Shown here one piece after another: positions 31,768 through 40,598 of a stretch of 40,598 nt of DNA (the stretch's first letter is position 1; each line of letters starts with the position of its first letter). Source of the stretch: an uncultured Muribaculaceae bacterium (lineage in GTDB: Bacteria; Bacteroidota; Bacteroidia; Bacteroidales; Muribaculaceae); contig CANCXM010000027.1 in the NCBI GenBank assembly GCA_947381945.1, positions 1 through 40,598 of the forward strand, read 5' to 3'. The position numbers and the translations under genes are program-made. The notes under the pieces were generated by a model. The model searched no databases, had not been told where the DNA came from, and worked only from the letters and a program-made list of their open reading frames with translations.

Positions 31768-33345
31768 TTTTCTACTCTTACCATCATGCAATCGTAATAT
31801 GTAAATACCAGGTTCAAGAACAGACGAAACATCCTCATTCTTTACATTCGCTCTAATCATCCGTCCATTTAAATCATAGATATCAACATTAGTAGATAAG
31901 TCAAAAACAATATCCTCAATTCCTGACTCAACATCCTCATAACAGAAAAACTCCTTCCATACTGAGGCTACTTTATAGAAATCTATACTTTCTCTAGGAA
32001 CATAAACCTGACATTTCTTTTTATCTACTCCACTAAAAGCATTATTATCACATTTTGGAGGATTTATTGATAATGAACGGATTTTTTCTAGATTTGGACA
32101 TGAAAAAGATAAAGAACCTAAAGAGGTAATCGAAGCGGGGAGAGTCACTTCTCTAAGATTAGTACAATAACTAAACACATGCCCTGCAATTTCGGTAACC
32201 GACTCTGGGATTCTTACGATCTCCAACTTTTCACAACCATAAAATGTGCTTTGGTTTAACCGAGTCAATGAATTTGACAATGAAACTTCAGTAATATTCT
32301 TACAATTACAAAAGGCTCCATCTCCAATGTTTACTAAAGTATTTGGAAGTTGGATTTTACTTAATGAATAACAATCTACAAAAGCCCAATCCCCTATCTC
32401 TCTAAGATTTCTTGAAAAATTTATATCTGTAATATTTTTACAACCACTATATGCATGGATGCCAATAAATTCCAACCCATCTGGCATATCAACCGATATT
32501 AAACTTTCACAATTATTAAAGGCATTTTTTTCTACTCGAGTCAAAGTCGATGGCAATTCTATCTCTTTCAATTTTATACAATTCTCAAAAGCAGATATTC
32601 CAACCGTATTGATTTTAGATGGTATTATAATTTCTTCGAGAGATTTACAATTCCAAAAAGTATTATCAGGTATAGTTGTAATATTCTCAGATAAAGTAAT
32701 CTTTTTCAAATCAGCACATTCCGCAAAAACAAAATCTCCTAATTCATGAACATTTTCTGGAAGTGTGACATTCTCTAATCCTGACATACTAAATGCGTTA
32801 CTGCCTATACGTTCTGTATTCTTTGGAATTTCAAATATTTTCAGACCAGTATTGTAAAATGCGTTCTCACCTATTGAGGACACACAATCAGGAAGTACAA
32901 GCTCTGTTAAATTATAACAATTTGCAAAAGCGTTATACCCTACAGATTTGATATTTCCTGATATGACCAAGCGCTGTATTGGAGTATCTTGAAAAGCAAA
33001 ATCGGGAATCGAATTCACAGTGCTTGGTAGTTTACAAAACTCTATATTAGGACATTTTCCTAATGGCCACCCTTCTTGACATATTATGTCTTCGGGAATA
33101 ATAACACTTCTTCCAGACCAAGATATGGCCATGTGTCCTATTTCTGTTACTGGTAAAACATCCCCAAATTCCGGATGCTGAATGACACTCGGAATAACCA
33201 AATCAGAGGGTGCTTCACTTGTTACCCCCACGACAACTGCATGACTACCCCAAATAAAATCATAATCCACTCCGTCAATCTCCCATGCACGCATTCCATG
33301 AGATACAACTACTAGCAAAACAAAAAGGCAGATAAATTTTTTCAT
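31753..33345 (-). CDS. BspA-like leucine-rich repeat surface protein with T9SS tail
   Basis: A 530-residue exported protein (signal peptide 1-20). Residues about 95-440 carry around fourteen LRR_5 (BspA/Treponema pallidum type) repeats of 23 residues, such as VTLPENVHELGDFVFAECADL and IQLPNTLVNIGDGAFCNCKNL-like units. The last 75 residues form a type IX secretion sorting domain: IYDLNGRMIRANV, then LEPGIYILRLHDGKSRKIYIR in sense. Such proteins are delivered to the cell surface and often bind host or bacterial surfaces. The gene is A+T-rich compared with eno and carB. It has a long structured leader and faces the SWIM gene. Confidence 0.92.
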   Translation of the reverse strand: MKKFICLFVLLVVVSHGMRAWEIDGVDYDFIWGSHAVVVGVTSEAPSDLVIPSVIQHPEFGDVLPVTEIGHMAISWSGRSVIIPEDIICQEGWPLGKCPNIEFCKLPSTVNSIPDFAFQDTPIQRLVISGNIKSVGYNAFANCYNLTELVLPDCVSSIGENAFYNTGLKIFEIPKNTERIGSNAFSMSGLENVTLPENVHELGDFVFAECADLKKITLSENITTIPDNTFWNCKSLEEIIIPSKINTVGISAFENCIKLKEIELPSTLTRVEKNAFNNCESLISVDMPDGLEFIGIHAYSGCKNITDINFSRNLREIGDWAFVDCYSLSKIQLPNTLVNIGDGAFCNCKNITEVSLSNSLTRLNQSTFYGCEKLEIVRIPESVTEIAGHVFSYCTNLREVTLPASITSLGSLSFSCPNLEKIRSLSINPPKCDNNAFSGVDKKKCQVYVPRESIDFYKVASVWKEFFCYEDVESGIEDIVFDLSTNVDIYDLNGRMIRANVKNEDVSSVLEPGIYILRLHDGKSRKIYIR

Positions 33346-33408
33346 CTCTCTATCTTTTAATATTCATCCTTGACCCTCTTTTCAGATGTTTATTGTTATT
33401 GACAATGA

Positions 33409-33500
33409 AAGCGTGAGAGTCCATACGACTGCTCGTTCCACATTACGAGGCTCTGACATTGCCCATTGGAGTCGAACGAGCAACGCAGAAGCCCACGCTT
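33409..33500 (-). ncRNA. Putative structured RNA leader upstream of the BspA-like gene
   Basis: Nested inverted repeats: outer AAGCGTG (33409-33415)/CACGCTT (33494-33500), and inner TGCTCGTTC (33430-33438)/GAACGAGCA (33474-33482). The minus-strand reading is 5' AAGCGTGGGCTTCTGCGTTG..., ending 64 nt before the BspA-like start codon. The G+C-rich structured block stands out in A+T-rich surroundings. It may be a known Bacteroidales structured RNA (the Bacteroidales-1 motif is one candidate to test), but I cannot assign it by eye. Confidence 0.5.
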
Positions 33501-33763
33501 ATATATGTAAAACTATTTGGTATATTATCAAATACACCAATATATTTTACATAAACAAGGGCATCTACCGTTGCTTAATCTTGACTCCAATAAAGAAACT
33601 GTCAGATTTCGTAATATCAAGATCCAAGCGTTAGTAAACGCAATCTAGAAAATATCCCCCACCCTCCTCTGAGAGTAATTTAGGATGTTACAAATATCGC
33701 AATTATTCTATTGCGGACAAAATATTTGAATTGAATTAACATTTTCCAAACATCTGAAAAAAA

Positions 33764-33804
33764 CAATGCCGGCCTGAGGTTAATCAGGTCGGCATTGTTT
33801 TGGT
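33764..33804 (-). terminator. eno terminator
   Basis: CAATGCCGGCCTGA (33764-33777) and TCAGGTCGGCATTG (33784-33797) form a 14-bp stem with one G.U pair and a 6-nt loop. On the minus strand it is followed by a T-run (complement of the A-run at 33757-33763). Confidence 0.9.
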
Positions 33805-33859
33805 TATCCGGTTAAGGATTTCTCCTTAAATCCGGTATTCGGAATATCGGTTGTGTGGA

Positions 33860-35173
<1,314 letters not shown>

Positions 35174-35254
35174 CTATGGTTAATTTTAGTTGAGTTTTTA
35201 CCTTTTATTGGAACCTCCGATTGGAGAATTGATGATTAGCTTAAATTTCGAAGG

Positions 35255-35285
35255 CAAATTTACGAATTCTCCCGAGGGTTTGCAA
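35255..35285 (-). promoter_or_regulatory. Promoter of eno
   Basis: Minus strand: TTG (35285-35283), 20-nt spacer, TAAATTTG (35262-35255), about 85 bp upstream of the start. It matches the Bacteroidetes consensus except for one -33 base. Confidence 0.65.
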
Positions 35286-35323
35286 CAAGAGTTTGTTTAA
35301 TTTTTATTGTATTTTGTAAAAGC

Positions 35324-35349
35324 TTGGGAAATTGCATCCAATTTCCCAA
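35324..35349 (-). terminator. Terminator of carAB
   Basis: TTGGGAAATTG (35324-35334) pairs with CAATTTCCCAA (35339-35349), 4-nt loop; on the minus strand GCTTTTAC follows. Between it and the carB stop is an array of ACTTTATACTCTATACTTTATACTTAG-type words, related to those at 14258-14540. Confidence 0.65.
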
Positions 35350-35383
35350 ACTTTATACTCTATACTTTATACTTAGTACTTAA

Positions 35384-38300
35384 TCAATACTCGTCCCAGC
35401 TCTTGATTTCGATTTCGTCGAGCGGATGAGTGGTGAAAGCATCAATGTAGGCCGAGGCCAGACGGGCATTGGTCAGCAACGGAATGTTGAGGTCAATGGC
35501 CGCACGGCGAATCTTATAGCCGTTCGTAAGCTCGGTGGTCGAGAAGTTCTTGGGAATGTTGACCACCATGTCCACCTTGTGGTCATGGAGAAGCTCGATG
35601 GCCTGAGGCTGCATGTCGGGCTGAGAGGGCCAGTAGACACGGATGGCGGGAATGCCATTGTCATTGAGATAGGCATGTGTGCCGCCTGTCGCATAGATTG
35701 TATAGCCACGGTTGGCAAGCTCATGGGCTGCATCAAGGAGCTCGGCCTTCTGCTTGGCAGTACCGGTCGACATCAGGACGGCCTTTGAGGGAATACGGTT
35801 GCCCACGGAAATCATGGCCTTGATAAGAGCCTCGGAAGAATCGACACCGATACATCCGACCTCACCTGTCGAAGCCATGTCCACACCGAGCACCGGGTCG
35901 GCACCCTGCAGACGCGAGAAGCTGAACTGCGAAGCCTTGATGCCGACATAGTCGAGGTCGAAGGCATTCTTCGAGGGTTTCTCTACGGGCAGACCGAGCA
36001 TGACGCGGGTGGCAAGGTCAATGAAGTTAATCTTAAGCACTTTCGATACGAAGGGGAAGCTTCGCGAAGCACGGAGGTTACACTCGATAACCTTGATGTC
36101 GTTGTTCTTGGCAAGGAACTGGATGTTGAACGGGCCGGAGATTTCGAGAGCCTTTGCAATCTGACGCGAAATCTTTCGGATGCGGCGCATGGTCTCGACA
36201 TAGAGTTTCTGCGGCGGGAACTGGATGGTCGCATCACCTGAGTGCACACCTGCATACTCGATATGCTCAGAAATTGCGTAGGCGACAATCTCACCGTTCT
36301 GTGCGACGGCATCCATCTCAATCTCCTTGGCACCGGAGATGAACTGCGAGACAACCACCGGGTGCTGCTTCGACACGTTGGCTGCAAGTTTCAGGAAGCG
36401 TGTAAGCTGCTCCTGGTTGTGGCAGACATTCATGGCCGCACCTGAGAGCACATAGCTCGGACGGACAAGCACCGGGAAGCCAACCTCGTCGATGAACTCG
36501 TTGATGTCCTCGAGGCTTGTCAGCTCGCGCCAGCGGGGCTGGTCGATGCCGAGGCGGTCGAGCATGGCCGAGAACTTGTTGCGGTCCTCAGCATTGTCGA
36601 TGCTTTGGGCGGTTGTTCCGAGGATATTGATGTTCTGCGCGTCGAGGCGGGTAGCGAGGTTGTTGGGAATCTGACCGCCCACAGAGAGAATGGTTCCGTG
36701 GGGCTGTTCGAGGTCAAGGATGTCCATCACACGCTCGAAGGTAAGCTCGTCGAAGTAGAGACGGTCACAGATGTCGTAGTCGGTCGATACGGTCTCGGGA
36801 TTGTAGTTAATCATAACCGAACGCCAGCCTTCCTTCTTGACTGTGAGGAGGGCATTGACCGAACACCAGTCGAACTCGACGGATGAACCGATACGGTAGG
36901 CACCTGAACCGAGGACAACAATTGAACGATGGTCGTGGAGATACCTCACGTCGTTCTCGCGTCCGTTGTATGTGAGATAGAGGTAGTTTGTCTGTGCGGG
37001 ATACTCGGCAGCGAGGGTGTCAATCTGCTTGACAACAGGGAGGATGCCGAGTTTCTTGCGGTAGGCACGAACGTCGAGGAGCGCCTTTTCAGGTTCTGTC
37101 AGATTCTCCTGATAGATTTCGCGGGCAATCTGGAAGTCGCTGAAGCCCTGCTCCTTCGCCTGACGGAGAAGTGCCTCGGGGACAGCTTCAAGCTCATTGT
37201 AGTCGCGGAGTTCACCGGCGGTGTTGATAATATTCTGGAGCTTATAGAGGAACCACTTGTCAATTTTGGTAAGGTCGTGAATCTGATCGACGGTGTAGCC
37301 CTTGAACATGGCCTGGGCGATGGCAAGGATACGCTTGTCGGTCGGTTCCTTTAGCGCATGTTCGAGCTCGGGGAGGTCACGCTGGTTGTTGCCGACGAAA
37401 CCGTGCATTCCCTGACCAATCATACGGAGACCCTTCTGAATCACCTCCTCGAAGGTACGGCCGATAGCCATGACCTCACCCACCGACTTCATTGATGAGC
37501 CGATTTCGCGGCGCACACCGTGGAACTTACCGAGGTCCCAGCGGGGAATCTTGCAGACGATATAGTCAAGAGCGGGTTCGAAGAAGGCGGAAGTCTCCTT
37601 GGTCACGGAGTTCTTCAGGTCAAAGAGACCGTAGCCGAGACCGAGTTTTGCAGCCACGAATGCCAGAGGATAGCCGGTGGCTTTCGATGCGAGGGCCGAC
37701 GAACGGCTCAGACGGGCGTTGACCTCGATGACACGGTAGTCCATCGAAGTGGGGTCGAAGGCATACTGAACGTTACATTCGCCGACGATGCCGATGTGAC
37801 GTATGATCTTGATGGCAAGCTTGCGCAGCCAGTGGTAATCTTCATTTGAGAGTGTCTGCGAGGGAGCCACGACGATTGATTCGCCGGTATGGATGCCCAG
37901 CGGGTCGAAGTTCTCCATGTTGCAGACGGTGATACAGTTGTCGAAACGGTCGCGGACAACCTCATATTCGACCTCTTTCCAACCTTTGAGTGACTTCTCG
38001 ACGAGCACCTGGGGCGAGAAGGCAAGAGCCTTTTCGACGAGAGTGACAAGTTCCTCCTCGTTGTCGCAGAAACCGCTGCCGAGACCTCCGAGGGCGTAGG
38101 CGGCACGGACAATCACGGGGTAACCTAGTGCGGCTGCAGCCACCTTGGCATCCTCGATTGAGTTGACGGCCTCGCTCTTGATGGTCTTTACATCAATCTC
38201 GTCGAGCTTCTTGACGAAGAGCTCACGGTCCTCAGTGTCCATGATAGCCTGGACGGGAGTGCCGAGCACTTCCACGCCATACTTTTCAAGGATGCCGGAA

Positions 38301-38608
38301 CGGTGGAGTTCCACACCGCAGTTGAGCGCGGTCTGTCCACCGAACGCGAGGAGAATGCCGTCGGGCTTCTCCTTGCGGATTACCTTCTCCACGAAGTAGG
38401 GAGTGACCGGGAGGAAGTATATCTTGTCGGCAAAACCTTCCGAAGTCTGGACAGTCGCGATGTTGGGGTTGATGAGGACGGTGGTGATCCCCTCCTCCTT
38501 CATGGCTTTGAGCGCCTGGGAGCCTGAATAGTCAAACTCGCCGGCCTCACCGATTTTCAACGCGCCGCTACCAAGCAGCAATACTTTCTTGATGTTCTCG
38601 TTACGCAT
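35384..38608 (-). CDS. carB: Carbamoyl-phosphate synthase large subunit
   Basis: A 1074-residue subunit that makes carbamoyl phosphate from bicarbonate, ammonia and two ATP for pyrimidine and arginine synthesis. It has the usual duplicated ATP-grasp layout: first half opening KVLLLGSGALKIGEAGEFDYSGSQALKA with INPNIATVQTS, second half opening VVLGSGAYRIGSSVEFDWCSVNA with NYNPETVSTDYD. ATP-grasp motifs FPVLVRPSYVLSGAAMNV and VIEVNARLSRSSALASKATGYP are present. The last 140 residues are an MGS-like domain (IYATGGTHAYLNDNGIPAIRV), the usual allosteric site. It follows carA by 27 bp in the same operon. Confidence 0.98.
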   Translation of the reverse strand: MRNENIKKVLLLGSGALKIGEAGEFDYSGSQALKAMKEEGITTVLINPNIATVQTSEGFADKIYFLPVTPYFVEKVIRKEKPDGILLAFGGQTALNCGVELHRSGILEKYGVEVLGTPVQAIMDTEDRELFVKKLDEIDVKTIKSEAVNSIEDAKVAAAALGYPVIVRAAYALGGLGSGFCDNEEELVTLVEKALAFSPQVLVEKSLKGWKEVEYEVVRDRFDNCITVCNMENFDPLGIHTGESIVVAPSQTLSNEDYHWLRKLAIKIIRHIGIVGECNVQYAFDPTSMDYRVIEVNARLSRSSALASKATGYPLAFVAAKLGLGYGLFDLKNSVTKETSAFFEPALDYIVCKIPRWDLGKFHGVRREIGSSMKSVGEVMAIGRTFEEVIQKGLRMIGQGMHGFVGNNQRDLPELEHALKEPTDKRILAIAQAMFKGYTVDQIHDLTKIDKWFLYKLQNIINTAGELRDYNELEAVPEALLRQAKEQGFSDFQIAREIYQENLTEPEKALLDVRAYRKKLGILPVVKQIDTLAAEYPAQTNYLYLTYNGRENDVRYLHDHRSIVVLGSGAYRIGSSVEFDWCSVNALLTVKKEGWRSVMINYNPETVSTDYDICDRLYFDELTFERVMDILDLEQPHGTILSVGGQIPNNLATRLDAQNINILGTTAQSIDNAEDRNKFSAMLDRLGIDQPRWRELTSLEDINEFIDEVGFPVLVRPSYVLSGAAMNVCHNQEQLTRFLKLAANVSKQHPVVVSQFISGAKEIEMDAVAQNGEIVAYAISEHIEYAGVHSGDATIQFPPQKLYVETMRRIRKISRQIAKALEISGPFNIQFLAKNNDIKVIECNLRASRSFPFVSKVLKINFIDLATRVMLGLPVEKPSKNAFDLDYVGIKASQFSFSRLQGADPVLGVDMASTGEVGCIGVDSSEALIKAMISVGNRIPSKAVLMSTGTAKQKAELLDAAHELANRGYTIYATGGTHAYLNDNGIPAIRVYWPSQPDMQPQAIELLHDHKVDMVVNIPKNFSTTELTNGYKIRRAAIDLNIPLLTNARLASAYIDAFTTHPLDEIEIKSWDEY

Positions 38609-38635
38609 GATGAAAGAATATATGAGGGGATGACG

Positions 38636-39706
38636 TTAAAGCATGTTGATAAATTCGTCGAAGAGGAACTCGGTGTCCTTCGGACCTGAGCTTGCCTCAG
38701 GATGGAACTGGGCCGAGAAGTAGGGCTTCGACTTGTGGCGGATACCTTCGTTGGTTCCGTCGTTCATATTGATGAAGAGAGGTTCCCAGTCGGCGGGAAG
38801 TGTCTCGTTGTCGACAGCAAAACCGTGGTTCTGCGAGGTGATGAAACATTTCTCTGTTCCGACACGGCGCACGGGCTGGTTGTGGCTTCTGTGACCGTAT
38901 TTGAGCTTATAGGTCTTCGCACCTGCTGCCTTGGCAAGAAGCTGGTTGCCCATGCAGATGCCGCAGATGGGCTTGCCGATTTCCATTGCCTTGCGGATGT
39001 TGACCACTGTCTCCTCGGCCATGTCGGGGTTGCCGGGACCGTTGGAGATGAAGAGACCATCGTAGGGGATTGAAGTGAAGTCGTAGTTCCAGGGAACACG
39101 CACCACCTTCACACCGCGGCGGGTGAGACAACGGATGATGTTATGCTTGACACCGCAGTCAACAAGGACAACGGTCTTCTCGCCCTCTCCATGAACCTCG
39201 ACCTCCTTGCAGCTTACCTTGCCGACAAGGTTTTCAAGGTTGGGGTCATAAAAATCGACATCGTCACAACCGTCAATGATAATCTTACCGAGCATTGAGC
39301 CGTGTTCACGGAGATGCTTGGTGAGCTGACGTGTGTCGATGCCATAAATACCGGGGATTTTTTCTTCCTGAAGCCATTGGGCAAGAGAGCGGTCGGCCTG
39401 CCAGTGGGAATGGTCGTATGAGTAGTCCTGTGCCACAATAGCCTGGCAATGGATCTTGTCGCTCTCATAATACTCACTGACATCATCTTTCTCGCGACGC
39501 GGCGGAACGCCGTAGTTGCCGAGAATCGGATAGGTAGTGACCAGGATTTGCCCTTCGTATGAGGGATCGGTCAAACTTTCGGGATAGCCGGTCATGGCGG
39601 TGTTGAACACCACTTCGCCGGCAGTAGAGGCTTCATAGCCAAAGGATTTTCCTTCAAAAGTGGTGCCGTCTTCGAGGACCAGGACGGCGCGCTTAAACTG
39701 TCGCAT
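38636..39706 (-). CDS. carA: Carbamoyl-phosphate synthase small subunit (glutamine amidotransferase)
   Basis: A 356-residue subunit that hydrolyses glutamine and passes ammonia to CarB. The N-terminal domain has LVLEDGTTFEGKSFGYE, FNTAMTGYPESLTDPSYEGQI and GIPGIYGIDTRQLTKHLRE-like segments. The class I amidotransferase domain has GLFISNGPGNP, nucleophile Cys251 in CGICMGNQLL, and His335/Glu337 in FHPEAS: an intact triad. The ATG at 39706 gives the normal N-terminus. It heads the carAB operon. Confidence 0.98.
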   Translation of the reverse strand: MRQFKRAVLVLEDGTTFEGKSFGYEASTAGEVVFNTAMTGYPESLTDPSYEGQILVTTYPILGNYGVPPRREKDDVSEYYESDKIHCQAIVAQDYSYDHSHWQADRSLAQWLQEEKIPGIYGIDTRQLTKHLREHGSMLGKIIIDGCDDVDFYDPNLENLVGKVSCKEVEVHGEGEKTVVLVDCGVKHNIIRCLTRRGVKVVRVPWNYDFTSIPYDGLFISNGPGNPDMAEETVVNIRKAMEIGKPICGICMGNQLLAKAAGAKTYKLKYGHRSHNQPVRRVGTEKCFITSQNHGFAVDNETLPADWEPLFINMNDGTNEGIRHKSKPYFSAQFHPEASSGPKDTEFLFDEFINML

Positions 39707-39756
39707 GCGATTGAATGGATTATGAAGTTTCGTCGGGTTGCACTGTTGCCCGTGTG

Positions 39757-39764
39757 CAAAGTTA
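39757..39764 (-). promoter_or_regulatory. -7 element of the carAB promoter
   Basis: TAACTTTG on the minus strand, followed by GCACACGGG, 51 bp upstream of the carA ATG. No clear TTTG was found 19-21 bp further upstream, so only the -7 box is called. Confidence 0.55.
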
Positions 39765-40000
39765 CGACTTTTTCACCACATAATCCCCCTACCGACATTA
39801 AAAAACACTCTGAACATCAGAAAAACTGCCAAATTGACGGCTACGTCTATAATTTACCCTTATTCGGAGGATGCCCAAAAGAATAGCGAGCCTATACTTG
39901 GATTTACTTGAACCGGAAGCCCACAAACGCGGTCTGAATCCAAACATTACGACAGTCGGAATGAAAATGTAACATTTATATCGACTATATCGACCTAATA
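39765..40000. other. Spacer upstream of carA without a supported gene
   Basis: A 33-codon plus-strand frame (39871-39972, MPKRIASLYLDLLEPEA...) is the only ORF with plausible composition, preceded by GGAGG directly against the ATG. I do not call it a gene. Nothing else is seen. Confidence 0.4.
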
Positions 40001-40037
40001 GCAGCCCACTCCCGACATCACGCCGGGAGTGGGCTGC
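40001..40037 (-). terminator. Hairpin downstream of the second beta-barrel gene
   Basis: GCAGCCCACTCCCG (40001-40014) and CGGGAGTGGGCTGC (40024-40037) form a perfect 14-bp stem, 9-nt loop. It lies 21 bp after the minus-strand barrel gene, in the same place as the hairpin after the plus-strand paralogue. The T-tract is on the plus-strand side (ACTTTTG), so termination of the barrel gene is less sure. Confidence 0.6.
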
Positions 40038-40058
40038 ACTTTTGTATGATTAGCTGTT

Positions 40059-40598
40059 CTATTTTATGATTGCAGAGTTGCCACCACCCTGACTTTGAAT
40101 TTCATCACCGCGTCTTATCTTTTTGCCAAAACTAAATGTATAGCTTGCAGTTAGACTAACAAATTGATGGCTTGTGGCACCGTACTCAGTTGTGTATTGG
40201 TCAAACCATTTGCTTTGCAGACTTGATGTTTCTGCAATCCAGTTTTTGCGGAATATGTTGACTGCAGATGCTGTTAAATTCCATTTGCCATTACTCCATC
40301 CAACCTTAAACTGATATGATGGCCTTCTTTTGAGAGAAATAGCGTTTAGGCTGTATTGCACCAATCCTCTGCTTGCTGATGAATAATATGCCTGAAAGTA
40401 AAAGTTGCCCAAATAGTAAGTGCCAGTAAAAGAGAGTGAGAGGTAATTTGCCTTATCAGAATAAAGACCAGTCGTTTTCTCAAACCATATTCTTGGTGTA
40501 GCCTTCAGTACAAGTTTCCTGTTAAGCAGTTTGACAGAAATTGAGCCACCGATATAAAAATCCTGATAATCGCCATTATTTTCAAGTGAACGGAGCAT
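40059..40598 (-). CDS. Outer-membrane beta-barrel protein, C-terminal part, cut by window edge
   Basis: The last 179 codons of a minus-strand gene that begins beyond the right edge. Alternating amphipathic strands with aromatic ends (YLSLSFTGTYYLGNFYFQAYYSS, RPSYQFKVGWSNGKWNLTASAVNIFRKNW) end in a glycine-rich tail, FGKKIRRGDEIQSQGGGNSAIIK-like. The ending is closely similar to that of the gene at 23342-24985 (YGKKVQRGDEV...SSAILK), so they are paralogues. These large proteins carry an N-terminal carboxypeptidase-like domain and plug, not visible here. Confidence 0.88.
   Translation of the reverse strand: MLRSLENNGDYQDFYIGGSISVKLLNRKLVLKATPRIWFEKTTGLYSDKANYLSLSFTGTYYLGNFYFQAYYSSASRGLVQYSLNAISLKRRPSYQFKVGWSNGKWNLTASAVNIFRKNWIAETSSLQSKWFDQYTTEYGATSHQFVSLTASYTFSFGKKIRRGDEIQSQGGGNSAIIK

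Larger units (their letters stand above)
33346..33859. other. Intergenic region with BspA leader and eno terminator
   Basis: No protein gene supported. It contains the leader structure at 33409-33500, a small hairpin CGCAAT/ATTGCG near 33694-33712, and the eno terminator at 33764-33804. Confidence 0.5.

Noticed and set aside
33386..33634. 82-codon plus-strand frame upstream of the BspA-like gene
   Set aside because: It runs through the inverted repeats of the putative leader RNA on the other strand and has no protein-like pattern.
39871..39972. 33-codon ORF upstream of carA
   Set aside because: GGAGG is directly against the ATG, no family is recognised, and the length is within chance.

Overview
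The window looks like chromosome of a gut Bacteroidales, most probably Muribaculaceae-like (inference). Evidence: an Mfa1/Mfa2-type fimbrial locus with Bacteroidetes lipoprotein signals, promoters of the TTTG-N19/20-TAnnTTTG type, outer-membrane beta-barrel paralogues, a BspA-like leucine-rich repeat protein with a type IX secretion tail, and lpxB. No plasmid, phage or insertion-sequence gene was seen.

Layout. (1) 39-11270, plus strand: a six-gene fimbrial locus in the order DUF3575 protein, DUF3868/OmpA-like/TPR protein, Mfa1-type pilin, Mfa2/FimB-type anchor, a putative minor or tip lipoprotein ending in three aromatic-rich repeats, and a 1130-residue DUF4906 lipoprotein. It closes with a strong terminator at 11321-11359. 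Base composition and codon choice change sharply inside the locus. (2) 11360-12549: 1.2 kb without a credible gene, made of low-complexity arrays and one long hairpin. (3) 12550-22980: housekeeping and stress genes: aqpZ, a YpfJ-type zinc metallopeptidase, a K+/H+ antiporter, a nitroreductase, a DEAD-box helicase with a glucosaminidase gene, a PepSY-like protein, lpxB and a YeiH-type transporter. (4) 23342-25107: an N-terminally truncated outer-membrane beta-barrel gene whose 3' end is repeated in 58-bp tandem copies. (5) 25340-26111: two tRNA genes (CAU anticodon, and Asp). (6) 26311-31681: a compact mcrB-mcrC-SWIM zinc-finger cluster, read as a modification-dependent restriction system with a possible third component. 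(7) 31753-33500: the BspA-like gene with a structured leader. (8) 33860-39706: eno, then carA-carB. (9) 40059 to the edge: a second beta-barrel gene, running out of the window.

The most unusual signal is non-coding. All three convergent gene pairs of region 3 (metallopeptidase/antiporter, nitroreductase/helicase, lpxB/YeiH) are separated by very long, near-perfect inverted repeats built from short repeated words (AGTATAGAG-type or GGGCTAATA-type), usually around a 15-34 bp perfect hairpin. At the first pair each gene's last codons are copied in inverted form directly after its stop codon. The fourth pair (SWIM/BspA) has a 34-bp perfect hairpin without word arrays. Other word families (CTTCTGTCCCTTCTGACCC-like, AAAACTCAAAACTAAC-like, TAAGTAC heptamers, GGGACGC palindromes) lie upstream of genes on the fimbrial/aqpZ side. 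The mcrBC-SWIM cluster and these gene-end palindromes are the best candidates for something undescribed.
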